From Baylisascaris procyonis (Eukaryota; Nematoda; Chromadorea; Rhabditida; Ascarididae): DNA of 64,000 bases. Under the pieces are notes generated by a model. That model was not told the origin of the DNA. It saw nothing but the letters and a program-made list of their open reading frames with translations, and did not search any database. Where the stretch lies: NCBI GenBank assembly GCA_037389465.1, contig JAZARR010000048.1, positions 1,315,001 through 1,379,000 of the forward strand, written 5' to 3'. Positions 1 through 13,105 of the stretch are shown piece by piece; position 1 is the first letter of the stretch; every line of letters starts with the position of its first letter. The position numbers were made by a program, and so were the translations under genes.

Positions 1-115
<115 letters not shown>

Positions 116-351
116 TTTCGGGGTTTTCGTTGAGAAGATAGCAGAGGGCAAGGACACAGAACAGTGCATAGCATGCAAAGATATTGGAGCGAGAAAGTGA
201 AGACGGGAAAGGCTTGCTAGTTTTTCTGAATCTTTCAGACTTCACGTGGCGAACTCTTCCTTCGGTGAGCGAACCACAGGATGTTTGAAATAGGGAACCC
301 CCAACGATCCAATCCGCAATGAAATGGCCTTCGTTTTCACAGATAAGCAAA

Positions 352-1300
352 GATCGATTACCGACGTATCCGGTGTCCACATTTTCGTAGTTCAGCAACT
401 GACTGAACGTTGCAGAGCGTACGAAATTCCTTTATGTCTACTCTTCGTTGATTTCAAGAAAATATTCGTCACGGTGTAGCATAACGCTGTTACATAAGCT
501 GTACCGCATGAAGGGATTGATTCGGCATAAATCCGAATTGTTGGCGATTCACTGACAAGATGGCACTTGAAAATTGTTCTGTTTAATGAGCCAATAAGAA
601 TAACAGTCCACTAAGACGGAAGCAGCTAGATATTCGCTCTCCAAAACCCTCACATGCGCATTCAAAGTATATTGCGGAATATGAGGACGACAGAGGGATT
701 TCGTGTGGACGATGAAATACTTTGAAGGTTCTTATGTGCAGGTGAAAAAGCTCAAAAACCAAAACGACGGTCTAGCAGATATCTATTTCACTGTGTGAGA
801 AGGACAGATGGCAAACAATCTAGGTACGAAAGTTTGTAGAAAAAGAACAGTGGAATGAATAGTCTTCAATAAGCTGCTCGATATCTTCGTAGATGAGAAA
901 ACGCCACCACTTGAGAAAGCAGTGCTGTTCACCAGTGCTATCTTTCCTGTACTGATACGGATACAAAACGACCAGTACAGTACTTGCAGAAGAACGGAAT
1001 TTAGCGGTGACTCAAAGTGCGATGGAACGACGCACAGTGGACATCAGCAAGGCTATCATATCATCAACGAACACCTGCGATTTCGTTCCGGTTTTTTCTT
1101 TCTGGGGTGAGCGACATTGTTGAAGTGATGTATACCAAGAGGTATAGCTGGACTGGTCACACGGCAAGGTTGGAACACAGAGGACGGACGAAACGAGTTT
1201 TTGAATGGTGCCCATGAAGTATAAGAAGACTGGGAAAGTCGTCGTTGAGGTGGAGGAACCTACTTATGCGCCTACCTTAAGACAGATGGAAGAATGGTTA
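352..1300 (+). mobile_element. decayed LINE (RTE-like) reverse transcriptase remnant
   Basis: Translating from about 353 gives a segment resembling the start of a non-LTR reverse transcriptase palm. It includes IPLCLLFVDFKKIF, matching the family motif (M/I)PLCLxFIDxKKAF, and is followed by stops and frame changes. At about 1123-1300 the frames give YTKRYSWTGHTARL and TKRVFEWCP, matching the C-terminal RWAGHxxRL...W(I/V)P tail of nematode LINE proteins. The order and spacing fit one element with a large internal loss. Many stops show it is dead. Assignment to the RTE group rests on motif memory, not on a search. Confidence 0.65.
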
Positions 1301-1680
1301 GCAGCTGCGCCAATGGAGAGGAGCAAGTCGATGAAATTGCAGCCACCGGAAGCATCCGAAAGTAAGATTATGTATATAAAGCACAAGATTCGTTGATGTT
1401 TGTTTAGGATGTGTTTCTTTTTACTGCTATAAATCATTTACACTTGATAGCTCTGCCGCCAAAGGAAATTGGCTCCAAATGAAATAACAAGTTGTAAATG
1501 GTCTGTGATTACTTCAGCACTGAATAATTTATTTAAAAAAAATTCGCTCGTATAAATGCAAAATTTGATGCAGAATCCGAGATGAATTCAGCTTGGTTTA
1601 TTGATTTGTATCTTATGAACGATTCTTTACATGTTCTGAAAAATAAAAAACAATAATCACAATCCAAGGCAAAAAGTTGA
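1301..1680. other. no gene seen
   Basis: AT-rich stretch between the LINE remnant and a minus-strand exon-like frame. I see no exon or repeat here. Confidence 0.4.
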
Positions 1681-1868
1681 CTAAGGGAGGCGATTTTGGT
1701 CGAATATGAGCAGCTTATTTTGCTTCTCAGAATGAGTCCCAATGAAAGTATCTCCAATCTCAGCAAAATAAACTTCTGACCACATATATGCAAAGACATA
1801 ACATCGCCATGATACGCCTTCGCCGACATTTGCATAAACACGTAATAAATGAACACGTACGTTATCGC
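1681..1868 (-). CDS. candidate terminal exon, unknown protein
   Basis: On the minus strand a good acceptor (cactttttag, just above 1868) opens a 61-codon frame ending in TAG at 1681. The frame contains HLLRVYANVGEGVSW and AEIGDTFIGTHSEKQNK. Sequence complexity and the precise acceptor suggest a real last exon. I do not recognise the family and found no matching upstream exon. It could also be a pseudo-exon; another frame on the same strand is open over part of the same stretch. Confidence 0.35.
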
Positions 1869-4800
1869 CTAAAAAGTGATACGAAACACATCATCAATCG
1901 CTCAAAAGCAAGAACTTTTTTCGAGTGCACAATATTATTGGCTCGATAACACTTGCGTAGCTGAATTTGTTTTCATTCTCACAATTTAATAATGTTAGCT
2001 TGCAACATATACAGTATGGTAATAACGGCTGTAAATAAAATCTGCTGCACCTGCGTATATATAAAATGTACTGTAGCAATAATAAGTAGTGGTTCACTAC
2101 AGCAGCAGCCTCGCTAACTACTACAAACTGCCGTCGTACTGGCACAATATACCCTGCTATCCATGATTTCTGGAAAATGAAACTGCAGAAAGTCGGTTTA
2201 TACTTCGTGAACTTTCATCCCATTCACAATGACCGTCAAAGTCATTAATATTTTAAGTACAGTTCATGACCATTTCTTTAAGTAAGTTGTACTTTCTATA
2301 CAAAGTCATTCTCACAGTGTGCCTATAGCACCTAAAACTTTTGCCTTAAAATAAACCATAATGTCGTTCCAGTCAACAAACTATGCCACAGCGTAGCGCA
2401 GCACAGAAATCTGTTACAACGAACAGCACATTTTACGGGTATAAGAACCATCACTTACATACATAAATATATGAATTTGCTGATGCACTTTCTAAGCGCA
2501 TTAAATATTTCACCCTGCAACGCAGCTATCACCATATATTGAAGGGCAGCGTGATTTTATCAACCGATCGACCGACACAACAGTTTGCGGGTCCCTCATA
2601 AGAAAGCCCGATTATCAGCATTGCAATGGTCGCCTAGCCACAGTTTGCGATTGCAGTCATTGTTTGATATTTACAGTCCTTTATATGTGGAAGGGGCAAG
2701 CAAGTAGCTTCAAATGGAAAACATTTCATGGCATCACATGTAACAGCCTTATTATCGGATGAATTTGTTATACTATAAATCTTTCGCCTGACCACAAATG
2801 ATCACCATTTATCAGGTGAATTTAATCTATTATGATGTATTTATTATCAGATAAAATGTCATGTGGAATGATATTTCTTAAATGATATAAATATAGCCGT
2901 CAAATACCCTCAAAAAACAAAAGATAAAAAATAAAAAACTAAAAATAACAAAATAGCCTCAAAGTATAAAAATAATAAAATAGTATTTAAATAATACAAA
3001 AAGGCCAAATTTATCTGATGCTGTAATTAATCATCTTTTTTGAAAAGAAAATGTTTTACTTGATAAGCAAAATTAGTGTCTTTCAAAAATTTGGAACAGT
3101 TTTTCTTCTGTGAGTGGAACACAGCAGCTGATAGTACAATTTGACACACTTGAAGGGTGCAGCAGAAGGTGAGGTCGCACTCGGTCTGCTCAGATGGGAT
3201 CCGCCCTTTGCATACATAACGGAACATGCCGAATCTGGACTGCACTGTGGCAAGCAAAATTGAGAGCTGCAAATCCCCACTATACCATTCCTTCGAAGCC
3301 TTTACCTCGTTCCGTTATAGTGGACAGGAATGAGGAAGCAGCTTCATAGTAGCATATATCTTCCACGATAGCTTGAAATTTTCCGAAAATTCGTTTTGTT
3401 TTGAAGCGATCTGCTTGATGCATGTTAATCTAGGCGCATTTGTTTGGTGGTGGTAAAGGATCGAAATTTCCTTCGCTCGGTGACCGACCGAAGACGCTGG
3501 TTCGCAGTCACACTTCAACTGAAACTGAACAAGTCTGTAACAAATGTCGGTCGGCTATCGACCGAGGACATTCAATAAGAACCGGATCCCGGTTGCAACC
3601 GAAAAAGCGACCAACCGACATTATTCGGTCTATAAAAACCGACGTCTTTTTGGAATGCATTCACAAAGACGACGACGAGAGCCTTGTTTGAGCAGTGGTC
3701 AACTTTATGCAGCCTGATTCCAGTAACAGCAACAAATAAACTGTCATCTCTCATGTCGAGCCCACTCCCAGTATAGTTCTAATTTAGCTGATAACCACTG
3801 TTGTGGTAGCAAGTGTCAACATTGTCCACAATTCCAATATACCACCAGCATTCACACCGATCGCATTATGGCGATTGTTAGGAGGCATCAATGCGAGTTG
3901 TTCGAACAACTTTTTTAATCCGGATGCCACCATTCGTTGCCCTCCATCTTTGGCGCTGTGCACAAAATCCAGCTATTCTGAAAAACATCTCTTTTAAAAC
4001 GAACAGGAAGAAGCCTAGATCAGATAAAGAACTAAGAAGTAAAGAATAAGTTTTTCTGTTCGTTTTCTCAGTGAGCAGTCTGGTAGCCACAGTCGTCTAA
4101 AAATGACTGCAACAATATCGGCGTGCTAAAGGCAACAATGTTAGAAGACAAAAAACTTCCTTCCTTTACACTGTTCAGAAACGCGTTGCATTCGTTCTCA
4201 ACTTCGATCCTGATCGTACAAGATCGAGAACGAATGCAACGCCTTTCCGAACAGTATAAAGGAATTAGGAGAAGATTAAACGATGGCTGCCGCTGCTGAA
4301 GCGCTTCAATGGCCGCTCAGCCGAAGACATCAGAATTGATGAGCACCCTAGGGGAGAAGAGTGAATATCGTCCTCTGCAAAGTAAATTTGAAGATGGCAT
4401 ACAGTAAGCGTTATACTAGACTGTGCTGGACGTTTCACGCATTTTAAGGTTCACGCTTAGCCGGACCTGGCTTGGCGCATGTTTCAGCAAAGTACAGATC
4501 GGAGCAGACCAAGTGGTTTTGAAAGGTCCCTCCAAAACGATCAGTGAAATTGTAAATGACGGTACAGCAGCAAATTTGAAGAAAACTTGAGACGAGAGCG
4601 TCATGTAGGAGAAACAGAACAGGTGTTGAGATGACTTTCTATACAAGTATTTTCCGTGAATATGCTAAACTATACAGGTGTTGGGTTCAGTGAATGTCCA
4701 ATCATTTATGGTTTGCATCACTTTTCCTGGAGAAATGTCATGAGAGGCAGAATGTCTATGTTGGCTGATATCGATAATTCGCGGGAGCCTGCTCCTGAAT

Positions 4801-6360
4801 ATAGATGGAAGTGAAATGCCCTCAGTCTAAGTGAAATGTATTAAGTGGGCGCGAAATTTGAACGCCTCGTGGGATGGGTTCACCCTCCGTTCCGCAGTAT
4901 GTATGACAGCATTACGGGTCAGCTTACTCAGCACGTAAGAATCAAGGCTCCTTGACCCGTTTGGGTGATGCATATATAAACGACTGTCAGATGAAGAAAA
5001 AGGGAACAGGAATAGGGGAAGGCAAGGAGCAAGAGCAGTTCGGAGTGTTCTTTAAAACGGATCGTGACAAATGCCCGGTTGCAGATGAACCTTAAGGTTT
5101 TGTTAACCCTGCATGTGCATCACTTCGAATAACACAGGTCTGACGAATTGTTAAGAGGATGAATTAGATGATGGCAATATTTTTGTTAATGCTTTATGCA
5201 TTGCAGATTCTTTGAAATAATCTTGGTACGTGTCTATGAGGTGTGCGAGGAAGTTTCTGACAATAAAACTTTGCTAGCTATACGGGCTGAATGGCATCCT
5301 TACCGATGCGGCCGTGAGTGCCGATTGGAGCCAGTAGAAAAATGTTGCTCAGTTAACTAATAGCCGAGAAAATAAAAAGCAGGAGAGATTTTGATGTTAT
5401 TGGGATACTTCCTTTCCTCATCGCAACATTGAGTCGGAAATGAACAAAATCATTCATAAAGTTTATTGGAAGCTTTCAAATACCACTGTAGGTGTTCCAA
5501 TTTGAAGCGCCTTCCAATAGACTTTAAAAAGCTCCTCTCATATTTCAATAAGAAGAGTGAAACCTGAGGACTTGAGAAGAGACAGCAGCATCGAAAAAAA
5601 GCACAAAAAAAAAGAGAACAGCAATAGACCGAAACCAAAACCGATTCATCAATTCGAAATGCGAAAACGGACAAACTGAAGAAAGCACCGGTCAACGACT
5701 AACAGCACCAAGAATAGATCAGAGCATCACTCGAACTTCACAAAAAAACGAATCTGATAGTTTCAACTAAAGCAATTTTGTGTTGGATTCATGCTGCGTT
5801 GAACTCAAAAGAGAAATTGAAGGAATCAAGCAGTGGTGTGTTCAATTCAAAAAACAGCGCGCATTCAACACTAATAAGTAACACTTTATGACGGCTAGGG
5901 TCACACCCTGTATAGGCCTCACATCTGGCCAAACGACATTTACAGGCCTGTCACATTCAATGTCTACGTATTGTCAATGAACCCCAGCGCAAACATCATC
6001 GCGACAATATATCTACCTATATTCTGTCCTTGCTAGTGAAGCCTTTTTTAAAAATCATTTGTTTCTGGTTCACCAGAAGGAACCTTATCCACTTTTGACG
6101 GCCACTGATGTTAACCTGAGGCTCTGTTGTAGCGCATAGAATAAACCTTATAAACTAGTTCAATTCCTCAGTAAATGGATGTAGCGTTTCGCTAAGGTAA
6201 AACCGATGCTTTTTGTCGATAGACAATGCCTACTTAACGACCAAACAGTTCACAGCAACATCTGCTTTCACATATACGTTTAGTATACGATCGTTCTTCA
6301 TTGCGGATCTTTGAAGTTGACAAGCATGCGTATTGCTTTGCTTTCGTGTGAATAGTCCAT
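1869..6360. other. intergenic, little recognisable content
   Basis: About 4.5 kb of AT-rich DNA with only short, mutually overlapping open frames, for example around 3030-3280 and 3440-3690 on both strands. The one clear structure is the foldback at 4161-4264, listed separately. No RNA gene was recognised. Confidence 0.4.
4161..4264. repeat. foldback / MITE-like inverted repeat
   Basis: The left arm starts at 4161 (ttcctttacactgttcagaa) and the right arm ends at 4264 (complement ttcctttatactgttcggaa). The arms continue through the shared block GCGTTGCATTCGTTCTC and leave only a short centre. The whole unit is about 104 bases and almost fully palindromic, as expected for a small non-autonomous element or a hairpin transcript. 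No target-site duplication was established. Confidence 0.7.
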
Positions 6361-6543
6361 TTGAGATGCAGTCTTGATTGGTGCGTTATTCCAATTGACG
6401 CAATTGAAAACATCAAAGCTAAAAATTACGTTTGGAGATCTATCTTGCACACCACTTGCTACGACAACGAAGTTCCTGAAATTACTCGTCCTAGTGGACT
6501 CGCACTGCGATGTCAAAAGAGAGCTGAACGGAATCGAGGATGA
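6361..6543 (+). CDS. candidate exon, unknown protein
   Basis: An open + frame contains DWCVIPIDAIENIKAKNYVW and TTCYDNEVPEITRPSG, ending in TGA. The composition looks protein-like, but another + frame and a minus frame are also open across the same bases, so the coding strand is not settled. No convincing start codon or homologue was recognised. Confidence 0.2.
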   Translation: MRCSLDWCVIPIDAIENIKAKNYVWRSILHTTCYDNEVPEITRPSGLALRCQKRAERNRG

Positions 6544-7239
6544 ATCGGAACGCTTGTATGCCACTTCCGTAGCACATGAGTAGAACACGTCTGAAGAAAA
6601 AACTTGTAAAGTGAACCGTTCAAACTCTGGTTACCGTGGAGAAAAATTGCATGGGCATCATCGTGCATGAGCGAGCGCAGTTAGGTGTATTCCGCAAAGG
6701 AAAACGCGCATGCATCTTAGAGTCTGATTGAGTGCGTCACTGCCATAAATTCTTTCAGTTGGGGAAAAAACCCGACTTGAGAGGATGCAAGCGTGTGACA
6801 TACAGGTATAATACCTTTTACACAAGTCATACGGTTAGAAATGACGAGATAGTTTGTTGAAAATATCAAGTTAGTCAAAGTCGGTATCGATTCTTCCGCG
6901 GTTTGCTCGCTTGTTTGAGTCCTTAATTTGTTTGAATGCTGTCAGTTGTGCATTCAGTTGTTAGCCGACCAGTTTTGAGCATACACACACCTCTTCTTCT
7001 GCTTACACATCGCCCTAACTCGTTATTCTTAATAAACTCTAACCAGCTTGCAGCAAATTTAAAGCTGCTGTCAATATTTGCAATAAAGTTGAGTTCGCTC
7101 TTTACTCTGATAAAAACTGAGCTCGAATCTCCGATGTGTCCCGTCTTACTGCACTCATACTATGAAATGGAAGAAGCAGAGAAGCAATACTGAAGCTCAT
7201 TAAGCCCTCGACAAATATCAAATTGTGCCAAATCCTTAC

Positions 7240-7367
7240 CCAAATAAATTCGAGCGTTGAAATTGGCCGAAATATGTTCAAGCAACGTGATCATGAGCCC
7301 TGATTCCGATGATGCCACATATCCTAAGACGCCGCAGGTTTGTTTGTTGATATTTGCAAACGGTTTC
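7240..7367 (-). CDS. candidate internal exon, unknown protein
   Basis: A minus-strand frame is bounded by an acceptor (gcagctttctag above 7367) and a strong donor (gtaagg just below 7240). It reads KPFANINKQTCGVLGYV followed by a helix-like hydrophobic stretch ending ARIYLG. Both splice signals at the edges of the frame favour a real exon. An ATG-starting minus frame at 7766-7623 (MFATERQPRSQATKSSW...) ends in a weak donor after KSYQ and could lie upstream, but the phases do not join cleanly. Family unknown. Confidence 0.35.
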
Positions 7368-7767
7368 CTAGAAAGCTGCCAATAACTCAAACTTCACTAT
7401 TCATCATCACATTTTTGGGCATCCGTTTTCAGGGAGTCGGAATAATGAAGTAGGGGAGATTCGAAAATGCTTCTTGAGGGAAGTTGCGCTCATGCCGTGA
7501 GATGCCACGTCATGGCAAGCAGGCAGTTGCTCGAACATTCGCGACTTGACGTTTGCTGCAGTAAACATGTGATGAGGACGACTTCAGGAATGCAAACTAT
7601 ACAAAGCAAATATCTTGACCACCTGGTAGCTTTTCACTAACCAGTAATGTAAGTTGGCCAAAACGAAGCGCATGGTAAGCTTAGATATGAGTCGGTCTCT
7701 GTAGTTAGCAGGAATCCAGGAAGATTTGGTGGCTTGTGATCTCGGCTGACGCTCTGTAGCGAACATG

Positions 7768-9846
7768 TTGAAGTGAACAATGACATATATCTCGTGGATT
7801 TTTGAAGACGATGACGAAGATATCTATGAGAATTTATTACTCAGTGCCTAAAGTGCTGTCAATCTGACAATACTCTAATTCTTTGCTTGTTGCCTGAACT
7901 TAACAAGTTAATCTTGATGTTGTTTGTTGACGGTGGAAGGCAGGTTCCTTAGAAGGATATTTTCATTCAGTGACCTTACATGCACAAACAGCTCTGCAGT
8001 GATAACTTGTGTTTTGAATGAATGAATGCCTGGACCTAAGAAGCAACCCACATGTCATGATCGTTAGGAGCTAAAGAATAGTAGGAAGCTCAGAATATTT
8101 CCGACAAAATCCCTTCAGTTGAAAGGATCTGGTACCTTAGCATGCCCTAGTAACTTCTTATGGGGAATGTAGAGTGTCTGCATTTGTGATCTGCTTCTTT
8201 TGGTTACTTTCACAGCACCATGCTGGGAAAAATACGCGAAGAACCGGGTAAGTGTGGCTAAGTGAATATCAGTATTTGACAAGTCACCAAGCGTTGATTA
8301 TAGGAACTCAAAGATTAAACTTGCTTATTCTCATGATGTCCAAAGGACACTGTAAGAAGCACAAAACAGCGACTTCAATCTCCTCACTTCACAAGGTTGC
8401 CATAACTGCTACTATTTTGATTACTATTTACTCAATATAAACTCTGATTATCCATCATTATTTATGTACCAGCGGTTTAAAGGTGTTTGTGATAACTGCA
8501 ATTATTCAATTCATAAGTAGCCTACAGAGCCGTTTAAATTGTTCAAGAGCTGTGCTATACCCAGCCCTCTCGATCCCGGACCTTGGGAGCGGCGGTGTTC
8601 CATTTAGAGACCGCAGCCAAATCGCTGAGGCATGATTATGAATATTCCTGCTGACCGACTTCAGCCATGACATGTTTCCCGAAATCGTACGACCGTGAAA
8701 CAGAAAGCCAATCGATAAGAACTTTGAGTTTTATGAGGCATGCAAACAGCAAAATAATGGAAACATTACTCAGAGGAAGCCTTGACAAGTGTAACACAGT
8801 ATTCTTCGATAAGTGTGCAACCGCACGGACAGAACCTCGGGGGAGAGTGGCCGCTGCAGCACATCATCTTATAGGCTTGCAGTAGTTGATTGCCCCGTAC
8901 CACTCCATTTGCGAATAATGACGGGTTGCTTAACGGAGCGTAGTCGAATATCGTTTTATCGACTGGACATTTCTCAACGAAGTAGGATCATATAACCTAC
9001 AGCTCCATTCACATACATAAGAAACAGAAACTGCAAAAACTGACTTCGTAGACGCGGAACTGGAACATTTCAGACCGCATCGATTTCTTCCATTTGAGGT
9101 TTTTTAATGAAGGCAATAATCTTTCACAAAAATGCGCTTAATCAAGTTGTCCTCGCTTTGGTAAAACTATCGCCCAGCATCCATATTGCAACTGTCCAAG
9201 TTGCATTCTTCCATTTATCCAATAAACCACACCAATCATCACCGTCAAGTTTGTGTTCCGTGCTAAGCTCTTATCATGGGCAAGTAGCGTTTTTAAATAA
9301 TAACGAATGGCACATTAAACTTCATATAATGAGCACTAACACATTCTTAAACAGGAAGGGCTTCAGGAATATCTATCAGAGAACAAGCCAGGTGTAGCAA
9401 TCCTCAGCCATCTTAGCCCGGTGGCATTTTATATGCTACAAATAATGAATGCATCGTGGCACCTTCACAACTCACAGAAGAATGTCAAGTAACGCAAACC
9501 TCGACCGTCCTCGGTGGCACTTTCAGAAGTGCACATGGCAGCTCCGCAGATGGAGCATTCAACAACTCGTTGGCAAACTAAATAAATTGGCTGTCATCAT
9601 TAAACAGCTATTTGTATGAATAATACTGTAAAAAACGTTCACAAGTGAGCAGCATCGCAGAAGCCTGACGTGACCGCTAACAGACTATGCAGCACTTTAG
9701 CTTCAGCCAAGCTTTCAACAAGTTGTATGGAGTGGGAAAGAAAGAATTACAAGTGTAACTCTATCCGAAAAGAGTAAGCAAGTAACACTGCTAAGTGTTT
9801 GTGGCATTTGATATCGAACCGTTGCAATAAGCTCAATAGAAGCTCG
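7768..9846. other. intergenic, no gene recognised
   Basis: Short open frames only, none with supporting splice sites or a recognisable family. Confidence 0.35.
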
Positions 9847-10083
9847 CTACTTTCTATGCAGTTTTGCCATGACACACAATTGAAAGATTTTGAACGAATC
9901 ATCTCTTTTTCGACGCAAAGTGTGAAAAGTGTTCAAAATGCAGGATGCTACCATGATGGCATCGGTGGTGGTGAGTTCTGCTGGATTGAGCTTCTTAATT
10001 GCAGCGTCCATTTTTTCGATTTTGCTCCATGGTATCAGTGCAATTTCTTTCAGTGCTATCATCACCACCGCAGTGATCAGCAA
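9847..10083 (-). CDS. candidate terminal exon, unknown protein
   Basis: The acceptor aattattcag above 10083 opens a 78-codon minus frame ending in TAG at 9847. It begins LLITAVVMIALKEIALIPWS, a hydrophobic helix. A charged part follows (KIEKMDAAIKKLNP, TLRRKRDDSFKIF). It looks like the C-terminal exon of a minus-strand gene whose other exons may be the exon-like frames between 11.1 and 14.5 kb. I could not link them by phase and do not recognise the product. Confidence 0.4.
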   Translation of the reverse strand: MLITAVVMIALKEIALIPWSKIEKMDAAIKKLNPAELTTTDAIMVASCILNTFHTLRRKRDDSFKIFQLCVMAKLHRK

Positions 10084-10259
10084 CTGAATAATTCGATTTT
10101 TTACTGTTTTGCATTCCAATTTAAAACACATTATGGGTGGATACCGTATACACGTATATACGTGCTTGTTTGAAATGTTTCTCACAACAATTCCCACGGA
10201 AAACAAATATGTGAATTTTGATAGGTTGTAATCCCTACCTAAATCATGACATCCTATTT

Positions 10260-11010
10260 TAGAGGCAGAAAGACCTTCAAGTCTGAATGCCATGAACAAC
10301 TGTGTCGACCTTCGAGCGATCCGCTGCTTTTAGCTTCGAGAACCACAGAGTCCAAAGGTGTTGCCGTTGAAGCTCCGAGGAAAAGAGCTTCGACGACAAT
10401 GCTATAGCCAAGTCGGCTTCGCTGCTCAGAAAAACCTGTGAGTAAGAACACCTTTAAAGGGCAAATGAGCTGTATCGTTTTGTTGCTCACTCTCTGGGCT
10501 CTACGAGGTTGGGAGGCGTTGGAGAGAGCAGTGTTTAGGTAAAGTACACATGCTTGTCTCTCAGTCGCTTCATAATGAATGAAGAAAAAGGGAAGACCCA
10601 GCGCATAGACATATGTCCTTAGGGTACATTGCCCTATAAAAAAGAAAAGAATTTGCTCCTGAGGTGCCTATCTCCGCTATGGCATGGGCCCTTCCCTCCT
10701 AGACGCCTTTCCTCTTCCCCGCTCCGATAAGGAAGCGCATTCGCCTCCCAGGGGTGGGAAGCCCGCGACTTGATGAGACGAAGGATCATAGCAGATGAAG
10801 TTCGCTGTTCGTATGTTTCTCAGTTTCTTAGCGCTGCACTGTATAAAATGCATGCTTGCGTCCAAGACTGAAACACTAAACGATGGAAGATGCAATCTAA
10901 CTCTTGCGAGTTGAGCGACAGTCTGACTTCACTCCTCTCCAGGAATCCGATAAGGAGAAGAGTCGCTTAGCGACCTTTCTAGGGACAGAGCTCTCAAGCT
11001 TCGAGTTCTC
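10260..11010. repeat. GC-richer tract, possible dispersed repeat
   Basis: This tract is visibly richer in G+C than its surroundings and is open in several frames at once on the minus strand, for example GFPPLGGECASLSERGRG near 10690-10760. That pattern fits a dispersed repeat better than a gene. I found no second copy in the window, so the call is inference. Confidence 0.25.
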
Positions 11011-11173
11011 CTGACTTGAGGCCAGTGCAGCACACTAAGTACTTATGGAAATATGCTCGAACAAAGGCGCGTTAATGTGCATAGTTGTCAATGAATCAGA
11101 CTTTTCAAACCTCCGTTGTGCGAGAAAAGTTGTAAATAGGAAATCAGTCATACCGTCGCGCTAACATACTAAC

Positions 11174-11268
11174 CTCACCATAGATGAGGAGTTCATATTT
11201 TGCAGCAGGTAGCCGAAAGCTTTTCCATCTCGGTGCTCTGTAAGGTCGGATAGGCATTTCACGAATTT
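11174..11268 (-). CDS. candidate internal exon, unknown protein
   Basis: A minus-strand frame between acceptor ccacgtttcag and donor GAG|gttagt. It reads IREMPIRPYRAPRWKSF followed by RLPAAKYELLIYGE. The basic, proline-rich start and clean splice sites favour coding. No family was recognised. Confidence 0.35.
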
Positions 11269-11654
11269 CTGAAACGTGGTTGAAGTGACCAGCACACCCA
11301 GACGTTATACTATCATTGTTTCTTCTCAAATTTTCACCGTCATAAATTAAGGGTATGGACACTTTTATGCTCAACTAGTGCTTGTGCACGAAAGTATCGC
11401 TGAAAACGGTATAGCTCATTCAGCCCTGTGATCACATTTATAGTCAGCTGCAGTAATCAGCTAATTTATTGCACTCTGAAATTTATTTCAACATTTCAAC
11501 ATTTCAACTATAGTTACTGTTGATTCGAGAACGAGCGAAAGTGAATGTCGCTAGAGGCTAGTTTTATATAGTTTTTGTAACTCCGCGCATTATTAACCCG
11601 TTCACTTTTTGCAACAGTCTTTTAAACGAAGGAATTGAAAAGCCAGAAGAGGTG

Positions 11655-11890
11655 CTATAGTATGTGCTTCATCGTTTCGTCTACATAACCAATGAGTTTC
11701 TTAAGTTGCCAACAAAAAACAACAAGTGAAATAACGGCTTCGGGTTTCAGCTGGACGGTCCATATTTTGTCGGGAGGTGCTGAAAAATTCAACTTTTGAA
11801 CTCTTGAGAGGCCAAATAAGCTTTTAACAGTGGAAAATAAAAGATTCCATAAAATACGCTCAGGATTCGATATTTTGTTCACATAGACAC
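11655..11890 (-). CDS. candidate terminal exon, unknown protein
   Basis: A minus frame of about 77 codons ending in TAG at 11655. It contains KISNPERILWNLLFSTVK, APPDKIWTVQLKPEAV and a hydrophobic stretch SLVVFCWQLKKLIGY. Sequence complexity is protein-like. The upstream limit is unclear because no strong acceptor precedes it. It may belong to the same minus-strand gene as the neighbouring exon-like frames. Confidence 0.35.
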
Positions 11891-12177
11891 CTTCTCACCC
11901 TCGTGGCGCACTTTCTTGCTATCGCATGAAACGTACGCCGCTAGCAGGAAAATAGCCGCGAGTGTTTCAACGCTACGTGTCGTGAATTTTCATCTCTTTT
12001 TGTTTGTGAGCCTCACAATCCTTAACTGGAGTCGGAATACGAGTTTTTCATCACTGGCTGAAATCCAATTAGTTGAGAAACACTGAAATCGTCAAATTCA
12101 GTTTTACTCACTTATCTCAACGTTGATGTCACTCTGTCCAGACTCCGTACCATATTGATCTGGAAATGCATACGTGA

Positions 12178-12465
12178 CTATCCAAATATTCTCAAAGATT
12201 GATCGGGCTCCTCCTTCCTCGTAAGCCGAATTGCCGAGATCTTCGCTTTCTTCTGCTGTGATTTTTCGAGAAGGATACTAATTTGCAGAGTGTCAAGGCC
12301 TCCGATGATAAAACTACACAGGGACGTTGAAATGGTTCTTGAAAGGTTTATCTCAAGGTCCGCTGAATGAGCGTGGATCCGTTTCAGAACACTCTGTTCA
12401 ACATTTCTAAAAGAGCTAGCTAAACCCACCTTCTCCTTTATGTATGCAAAAGGATGGTGGACTCT
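12178..12465 (-). CDS. candidate terminal exon, unknown protein
   Basis: The acceptor agcttttgcag above 12465 opens a 95-codon minus frame ending in TAG at 12178. It contains RVHHPFAYIKEKVGLASSF, RNVEQSVLKRIHAHSADLE and a basic tail KSQQKKAKISAIRL. This is among the more convincing unassigned exons because acceptor, length and composition agree. I do not recognise the protein. Internal GT sites mean the true exon could be shorter. Confidence 0.4.
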   Translation of the reverse strand, partial: RVHHPFAYIKEKVGLASSFRNVEQSVLKRIHAHSADLEINLSRTISTSLCSFIIGGLDTLQISILLEKSQQKKAKISAIRLTRKEEPDQSLRIFG

Positions 12466-12761
12466 CTGCAAAAGCTATAGTCGTGTTGCATCATCTTTTC
12501 CATGCTTTTTCGCAAATCTACTTGCAAAAGCGCATTATGGTGACATTGTGCCAGTGTCAAATATTTGTGTAGATATCTGTGTGCGATTAGATTCGCGAGT
12601 CAGTGGAGCTAGAGTTATGAGAGTTTGTTGAATGGTGTCCCATAATGAGAGCTCTCATACCCGAAACGATGCTTGTCCGTTGATTACGAAAAGTTATGAA
12701 CCTTGAAAGGTGCAAAAATTGTATGCATTGCGCACCACTCGGCGTCCCATTTACCTCCCTC

Positions 12762-13105
12762 AGTTTATTTATTTATTTATTTCAACCAACAGAGCATTCG
12801 TTATGAATAACTGCCTTTTCACATCGCTTCTACCTGTCCCGATTCAATGCTTCTCCGATCCAGTCGGTTTCTGCAGTCTTTTTTAAAGACTTACTCCATC
12901 TCATTGTAGGTTGGCCCCTACTTCTTACAGGTTGGTCGCTGAAGGTTAGGGCTTAGGCTAGTCTCCTGCCCGTCGGATGGTGACGAGCCGATTCATCGTT
13001 ATTCCTCTTGTGACTGTCAGGACTTATTCCGCCGCCGTCGTCCCGCTGAGGGTGCCGGGCGGAGTGGCTCGGTTGAGCAGAGCCAAAAAGTCTGGTCGGA
13101 GCCTT
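12762..13105 (-). mobile_element. LINE 3' end fragment with short tandem tail
   Basis: On the minus strand the frame near 12940-12830 reads QPTMRWSKSLKKT followed by AETDWIGEALNRDR. This matches the GRPxxRW...LKK.A...W...A.(N/D)R tail of non-LTR retrotransposon proteins. About 45 bases after it the sequence ends in tandem AAATAAAT units (12765-12784, read as TTTA repeats on +), the short-repeat tail typical of such elements. The part upstream (12950-13105) is GC-rich and not readable as protein. Confidence 0.55.
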
